A stretch of 64,000 bases of DNA from Hyphomicrobium sp. (lineage in GTDB: Bacteria > Pseudomonadota > Alphaproteobacteria > Rhizobiales > Hyphomicrobiaceae): the NCBI GenBank assembly GCA_019751875.1, contig JAIEMV010000005.1, positions 116,468-180,467 of the forward strand, in the 5' to 3' direction. Position numbers and translations under genes: made by a program. Numbering within the stretch: the stretch's first letter is position 1; the number at the start of each line of letters is the position of its first letter. The notes under the pieces are model-generated. The model ran no database searches, was not told the origin of the DNA, and saw nothing but the letters and a program-made list of their open reading frames with translations. Shown one piece after another: positions 59,720 to 64,000 of this stretch.

Positions 59720-59980
59720 ATGTCCAGACGCTGGATGATCACTGCTGTCATCTACATGATGGTCAATGCTGTCTTGTTCGGCATCGGCGCCACGGCCGTC
59801 CTGTCCATACCCGCTTTGGCAGAAAAGGCGTCGAAGCTCATCTGGGTGGTGACTGTTCTGAGCTTCGTCCTCGCTTTACCGATATCGTATGTCCTGGCCC
59901 CGCGACTTCGTGCGCGCTATCAACGCAGGCAGGAACTTCGGCGCAAAGCTGGCGAGCCTCTGCATCCCATCAGCCGTTGA
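59720..59980 (+). CDS. Small two-span membrane protein
   Basis: 86 residues. Two membrane spans (about 7-28 and 40-60: MITAVIYMMVNAVLFGIGATAV, WVVTVLSFVLALPISYVL) and a basic C-terminus (RLRARYQRRQELRRK). GGAG lies five to six bases upstream of ATG 59720. It overlaps the end of the minus-strand SET gene by 11 bases. No known family. Confidence 0.7.
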   Translation: MSRRWMITAVIYMMVNAVLFGIGATAVLSIPALAEKASKLIWVVTVLSFVLALPISYVLAPRLRARYQRRQELRRKAGEPLHPISR

Positions 59981-60395
59981 TCGCGGCGTGGATCTTGGAT
60001 GCGAAATTGCCGTCGAACAGCCGGTAATCGCACGTCAATTCCTCGCCTTTAGCAATATCGCGCGTCGCCACGTCATAGCCCTCGATGGATCCCTCGATGT
60101 GAACGCCGGCTGTATTGGGATCGTCTGCATGATTCATGAAGCGGGCGTTGTCGAGGCAGTAGACGTAAAGCCCGCTCAGTCGATCAACGTACGTATAGGT
60201 CTCGATCGCCGCACGCGCGACATCGGGAAGCGCTGCGATTTGCTCGGATGTGAAAAGTTGGTCGAAGCCGGGCATGAAGCGCCACGTCACAGTGCCCGCC
60301 TTTATGGCCTCGGCAGCAAACAATCCCATTCCATCGATCGGGCTCTGTCCAAGACGCGTTTTCACGAGCAGCATGGGTGTGGCATCTCCAGGCAT
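59970..60395 (-). CDS. SET-domain protein 2
   Basis: 141 residues from ATG 60395 (or 134 from ATG 60374). The compact SET domain is nearly the whole protein: GQSPIDGMGLFAAEAIKAGTVTWRF, YVYCLDNARFMNHADDPNTA (the NH-D core) and TRDIAKGEELTCDYRLFDGN. There is no cysteine cluster, unlike SET protein 1. The frame stays open upstream through the 50-bp repeat array, but those residues are repeat-derived and not part of the gene. Substrate unknown. Confidence 0.82.
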   Translation of the reverse strand: MPGDATPMLLVKTRLGQSPIDGMGLFAAEAIKAGTVTWRFMPGFDQLFTSEQIAALPDVARAAIETYTYVDRLSGLYVYCLDNARFMNHADDPNTAGVHIEGSIEGYDVATRDIAKGEELTCDYRLFDGNFASKIHAAING

Positions 60396-60460
60396 GGCGG
60401 CGGCAGGCGCGAGCGTGATAGTCCGCAGATCCGAGAGAGTCGAGCATCGCGGATTATCCG

Positions 60461-60645
60461 CCATCCGGCCGGCTGCCCATCGGGCAGTCGGATGGAGCTT
60501 TCGCGTTTCGCCATTTGATCTGCTCCTCAGCGGGCAGTCGGATGGCGCATTCACGTTCCGCCATTTGATCTGCTCCTCAGCGGGCAGTCGGATGGCGCAT
60601 TCACGTTCCGCCATCCGGCCGGCTGCCCATCGGGCAGTCGGATGG
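60461..60645. repeat. Four-unit, 50-bp-period array of REP-like hairpins
   Basis: Units start at 60461, 60511, 60561 and 60611, exactly 50 bases apart. Units 1 and 4 form an almost perfect hairpin: CCATCCG with CGGATGG outside and CTGCCC with GGGCAG inside around ATC. Units 2 and 3 are identical to each other and keep the right arm GGGCAGTCGGATGG, while the left arm is replaced by CCATTTGATCTGCTCCTCAG, giving only a weak stem. The array fills the space between SET gene 2 and the alpha/beta hydrolase, so it lies in both 5' regions. Confidence 0.9.
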
Positions 60646-60663
60646 CGCATTAAAAAGGATGCC

Positions 60664-61584
60664 ATGTTGCGCGATAGTCAAATTCTGGTCCTGCCCAATG
60701 GCAGCACGGTCGGTTATGCCGAGTATGGCGCACCGGATGGCCAGCCGGTCATCGCCTTGCATGGCGCGCCGGCCTCCCGCCTGATGTTTTCCGCTGCCGA
60801 TGCGGCCGCCAAATCCTACGGCCTTCGCGTCGTCGCACCTGACCGGCCCGGTTACGGTCTGACGCCGTTCGACGATCATCCCGCGCTTGCACCGCGAACC
60901 GAGTGGCTGCACGCTTTTGCCAATGCGCTGGGTCTCAACCGCTTCGCCCTGCTGGGCGTCTCCGGCGGAAGCCCATATGCCGTGTCATTGGCGGCACTCC
61001 TGAAGGATCGGATCACCGCTCTCGCCCTGGTCTCGCCGATGGGTCCGGTGGCCGATTACGTGGCGAGCCCCGATGCAGCGCTAGATCCGGTTTCGTTTCT
61101 GCACGATCGCTTCTTTATGCACATGCCGTATCGTACGTGGCTGACCCATCCTCTGGGCGATCTCAGCGCATGGATCTACCGCCATGGGCCGGAAGTGTTT
61201 ATCAGCTTGATGCCGAAGCTCGCCTCGTCGGTCGATGCAGAAATCCTGTCGCGGGCCGACGTGGCCCAGCTGATGCGCACTATGACGCTCGAGGCTTTCC
61301 GCCAGGGCGGTAGTGGCGGAACGGCGGATCTGGAAATCTACGGCCGTCCGTGGGGGGTTCACTTCCGCGACGTGACTGCGCCTGCCGTCGTCTGGCAGGG
61401 CACCGAAGACCACGTTGTTCCGCCACAGGCCGCCCGCTGGCTGGCCCGTCAATTGCCGAAGTGCACCCTGCACAGTCTCGAAGGCGTCGGCCATTTCTGG
61501 ATATTCGAGCACGTCGAGGACGTCGTCTCCGAACTTGCCTCTCTCATGTCGCAGAACACAGCTGCGTCCGTTCGCGTTTCTTGA
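60664..61584 (+). CDS. Alpha/beta hydrolase
   Basis: 306 residues from ATG 60664, with AAGGA four bases upstream. The oxyanion-hole HG is in VIALHGAPASRL, the nucleophile elbow is GVSGGSP, the acid is expected in the strand WQGTEDHVVP, and the catalytic His in GVGHFWIFEHVED. Class of esterases, lipases or epoxide hydrolases; the substrate is unknown. No signal peptide, hence cytoplasmic. The 50-bp repeat array ends 19 bases before the start codon. Confidence 0.85.
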   Translation: MLRDSQILVLPNGSTVGYAEYGAPDGQPVIALHGAPASRLMFSAADAAAKSYGLRVVAPDRPGYGLTPFDDHPALAPRTEWLHAFANALGLNRFALLGVSGGSPYAVSLAALLKDRITALALVSPMGPVADYVASPDAALDPVSFLHDRFFMHMPYRTWLTHPLGDLSAWIYRHGPEVFISLMPKLASSVDAEILSRADVAQLMRTMTLEAFRQGGSGGTADLEIYGRPWGVHFRDVTAPAVVWQGTEDHVVPPQAARWLARQLPKCTLHSLEGVGHFWIFEHVEDVVSELASLMSQNTAASVRVS

Positions 61585-61654
61585 GCGTTGAATCATCCAC
61601 GCGCGCAGATCCATCGTTTACACTTCAGGTCAACTTAGAGGACGGAACCGGTCG

Positions 61655-62107
61655 ATGAGCAGTTATCTCCCGCTGGGCGCCTTTCTTGGCCTTGTGTTCG
61701 TCGCTGCCAGCACTGGCGCCTTGTTCCAGCCCGGGCCCTGGTATGCCGCACTCAACAAGCCGTCGTGGACGCCGCCCAACTGGCTGTTCCCCGTTGCTTG
61801 GACAGTGCTTTACACCATGATCGCCGTCGCCGGCTGGAAGGTCTGGGAAGCGGAAGGTGTTCAGGCCGCGCTCGTCGTCTGGGGCATCAGTCTGCTGTTC
61901 AATATGGCGTGGTCCTGGATCATGTTCGGGCGCCAGGAAATTGGCCTCGCCTTGATCGACCTCGTGCTGCTCTGGATCTCGATCGTTGCCTTCATCATCC
62001 TTGCTTGGCCCGTCAGCCAGACGGCCGCGTATCTGTTCATCCCGTATTTCTTTTGGGTCTCGTTCGCCGGCGCGCTGAACTTTGCCGTCTGGCGTCTCAA
62101 CCCTTGA
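61655..62107 (+). CDS. tspO: TspO/MBR family tryptophan-rich sensory protein
   Basis: 150 residues, five membrane spans. The pattern is standard: WYAALNKPSWTPPNWLFPVAWTVLYTMIAVAGWKVW in the first third and LLFNMAWSWIMFGRQEIGLALIDL in the middle. TspO binds tetrapyrroles and, in Rhodobacter, tunes photosynthesis gene expression with oxygen; in non-phototrophs it is linked to stress. The C-terminus ends AVWRLNP, as in other bacterial members. It follows the hydrolase by 70 bases. Confidence 0.92.
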   Translation: MSSYLPLGAFLGLVFVAASTGALFQPGPWYAALNKPSWTPPNWLFPVAWTVLYTMIAVAGWKVWEAEGVQAALVVWGISLLFNMAWSWIMFGRQEIGLALIDLVLLWISIVAFIILAWPVSQTAAYLFIPYFFWVSFAGALNFAVWRLNP

Positions 62108-62343
62108 GCGCTCAGAACGGATGCTTCGAGCGCCACCGTTCCCCCCTTGCTCGGTTGCGACCATACCTAAAGCCAGGCCTGCGTGGGTGACGCCGATCAC
62201 ATTGGTAGCCTCGCGAAACGGCCATTCCCGTGCGAAAACACTCTTGCGGCGCCGGCCCGCCTTGACGCTGCGGGGACCGGGTGGTCTACCGCCTGTCTGG
62301 GCCGGTCCATGGCCCGCGCTTGCCGCCGGAGCCAACCTGCCCA

Positions 62344-63894
62344 ATGCACCCCGACACCGTTCTGATCATTGATTTTGGCAGCCAGGTGACCCAGCTCATC
62401 GCGCGCCGCGTGCGGGAATCGGGCGTCTACTGCGAAATCCATCCTTTCCAGAGCGCTGAAGCCGCCTTCGAGCGCCTCCAGCCTCGAGCGGTCATTCTCT
62501 CCGGCGGCCCGGCCTCCGTCACCGACAGCGGCAGCCCCCGCGCCCCACAGGCTGCCTTCGACAGCGGCATTCCCGTCCTCGGCATCTGCTACGGCCAGCA
62601 GACCATGTCCGAGCAGCTCGGCGGCAAAGTTGAAAGTGGCCACCACCGAGAGTTCGGCCGCGCCATGCTTGAGGTGCGCGAACCCTCCGCTCTCTTCGAT
62701 GGCGTCTGGAGCACCGGCGAGCGGCATCAAGTGTGGATGAGCCATGGCGATCGTGTCACGCGCCTGCCCGACGGCTTCAAGGTGATCGCGACCAGCGAGA
62801 ACGCACCCTACGCCGCGGTGGCCGACGAGGCCCGCCGCTTCTACGCGGTGCAGTTCCACCCGGAAGTCGTGCATACCCCCGATGGCGCCAAGCTCATCGC
62901 CAACTTCGTGCATAAGATCGCGGGCTTGAAATCCGATTGGACCATGGCCGCCTACCGACGCGAGATGATCGCGAAGATCAAGGCCCAGGTCGGCAATGAC
63001 CGCGTCATCTGCGGATTGTCGGGCGGCGTCGATAGTGCCGTCGCCGCCGTGCTCATCCACGAGGCCATCGGCGATCAGCTCACTTGCGTGTTCGTCGATC
63101 ACGGTCTCATGCGTCAGGCGGAAGCCGAACAGGTCGTCGATCTGTTTCGCGGCCACTATAATATCCCGCTCGTCCACGTCGACGCGTCCGAACTCTTCCT
63201 TGAAGAACTCAAGGGGATCAGCGATCCCGAGACGAAGCGAAAGACCATCGGCCGCCTCTTCATCGACGTCTTTGAAAAGGAAGCGAAGAAAATCGGCGGC
63301 GCTGCTTTCCTCGCCCAAGGCACGCTCTATCCCGATGTGATCGAAAGCGTCTCCTTCACCGGCGGCCCCTCGGTCACCATCAAATCGCATCACAACGTCG
63401 GTGGCCTGCCCGAGCGCATGAAAATGAAGCTCGTCGAGCCCCTGCGCGAACTCTTCAAAGATGAGGTCCGCGCACTCGGCCGTGAACTTGGCCTCCCCGA
63501 CGCCTTCGTCGGCCGCCACCCGTTCCCCGGCCCCGGCCTCGCCATCCGCATCCCGGGCGAAATCACGCCGGAGAAGCTCGACATCCTGCGCAAGGCCGAC
63601 GCCATTTACCTCGACGAGATCCGCAACGCGGGCCTCTATGATGCCATATGGCAGGCCTTTGCGGTGCTTCTGCCCGTGCGCACCGTGGGCGTGATGGGCG
63701 ACGGCCGCACCTACGACCACGTCCTCGGCCTGCGTGCGGTCACGTCCGTTGACGGCATGACAGCGGATTTCTTCCCCTTCGACATGGGCTTCCTCGGTCG
63801 CGTCGCGACGCGCATCATCAATGAAGTCCGCGGCATCAATCGCGTCGTCTACGACGTCACCTCGAAACCCCCCGGCACCATTGAGTGGGAATGA
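62344..63894 (+). CDS. guaA: GMP synthase (glutamine-hydrolysing)
   Basis: 516 residues from ATG 62344; converts XMP to GMP using glutamine and ATP. The N-terminal class I amidotransferase has the nucleophile Cys82 in GICYGQQ and the His-Glu pair in FHPEVVHT. The ATP-pyrophosphatase P-loop is [12 protein letters not shown] (about 222-233), and the C-terminal dimerisation domain ends [15 protein letters not shown], the family end. The frame stays open upstream to 62281, but that part is not conserved. guaB lies on the same strand 5.3 kb upstream. Confidence 0.98.
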   Translation: MHPDTVLIIDFGSQVTQLIARRVRESGVYCEIHPFQSAEAAFERLQPRAVILSGGPASVTDSGSPRAPQAAFDSGIPVLGICYGQQTMSEQLGGKVESGHHREFGRAMLEVREPSALFDGVWSTGERHQVWMSHGDRVTRLPDGFKVIATSENAPYAAVADEARRFYAVQFHPEVVHTPDGAKLIANFVHKIAGLKSDWTMAAYRREMIAKIKAQVGNDRVICGLSGGVDSAVAAVLIHEAIGDQLTCVFVDHGLMRQAEAEQVVDLFRGHYNIPLVHVDASELFLEELKGISDPETKRKTIGRLFIDVFEKEAKKIGGAAFLAQGTLYPDVIESVSFTGGPSVTIKSHHNVGGLPERMKMKLVEPLRELFKDEVRALGRELGLPDAFVGRHPFPGPGLAIRIPGEITPEKLDILRKADAIYLDEIRNAGLYDAIWQAFAVLLPVRTVGVMGDGRTYDHVLGLRAVTSVDGMTADFFPFDMGFLGRVATRIINEVRGINRVVYDVTSKPPGTIEWE

Positions 63895-64000
63895 TTTTTG
63901 CCCCTCCGGCAGTATCCGATTGTACGCCAGGGTACGGCATAAGTATCTGAATAACAAAGATAAAACTGTCATCGTCTATCGCCATCTATCGAGGGACAGT
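63895..64000. other. Sequence after guaA
   Basis: No gene or clear terminator in the last 106 bases. Confidence 0.4.

Noticed and set aside
60461..60645. CRISPR-like array
   Set aside because: Regular 50-base period, but the whole unit repeats without unique spacers, the units are hairpins of the REP kind, and no cas gene is near.
62197..63972. 591-codon minus-strand frame over guaA
   Set aside because: Antisense shadow of guaA with Asp/Glu/Val-rich random composition.

Overview
The window reads as chromosome of a GC-rich alphaproteobacterium of the order Hyphomicrobiales, probably a methylotrophic Hyphomicrobiaceae-like organism. The order-level call rests on the gene orders pyrB-pyrC'-plsY-dprA and ppx-rlmE, a DUF4167 protein, a DUF3422 protein, HWE-type histidine kinases and a CIRCE-controlled groESL. 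The methylotrophy hint is weaker inference: a PQQ precursor peptide gene (pqqA), a MxaJ/XoxJ-like binding protein and a pyrophosphate-type phosphofructokinase.

Layout. 1-26.6 kb is core genome: the end of a histidine kinase, ubiG, lysC, ptsP, an HTH/membrane protein, prfA-prmC, DUF4167, an MgtC-like protein, several small membrane families (DUF2189, DUF502, DUF3429), a photolyase/cryptochrome, an ICMT-like methyltransferase, groES-groEL, a universal stress protein, a small secreted protein, and the minus-strand run pyrB-pyrC'-coiled-coil gene-plsY-dprA, then an AidB-like acyl-CoA dehydrogenase and tRNA-Thr(GGT).

From directly after the tRNA to about 51.4 kb lies an accessory block. It is gene-poor and rich in decayed genes: a monooxygenase tail, a frameshifted small coiled-coil gene, a frameshifted CaCA antiporter with a G10 tract near its start, and a decayed ABC/MCE auxiliary protein. 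Intact genes there include DUF3422, an outer-membrane beta-barrel protein, a divergent AraC regulator/arylsulfatase pair with a cupin, a PPi-phosphofructokinase, DUF2254, a MxaJ/XoxJ-like protein, a PRC-barrel protein behind a probable EcfG promoter, a matrixin-type protease and a 1276-aa multi-PAS hybrid kinase. A 171-bp intergenic repeat occurs twice (38.9 and 46.1 kb). An 11-bp copy of the tRNA 3' end lies at 51.33 kb, just before folE, which would fit a 24.7-kb tRNA-anchored island, but no integrase is visible.

51.5-64 kb is core again: folE, an M15/extensin-like peptidase, ppx-rlmE, the tiny minus-strand pqqA, guaB-MAPEG-rsmB, two SET-domain genes, an alpha/beta hydrolase preceded by four 50-bp-period REP-like hairpin units, tspO and guaA.

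Regulatory signals seen directly: a CIRCE operator before groES; a perfect FNR/FixK-type palindrome between 19586 and 19734 that could drive a hypothetical gene plus the universal stress protein on one side and a secreted protein on the other; an EcfG-type promoter at 44.4 kb; and several intrinsic terminators. No CRISPR array, rRNA operon, prophage or complete insertion sequence was seen. No wholly new multi-gene system stands out; the best candidates for undescribed biology are the two repeat families, the FNR-box stress locus and the structured region after prmC.
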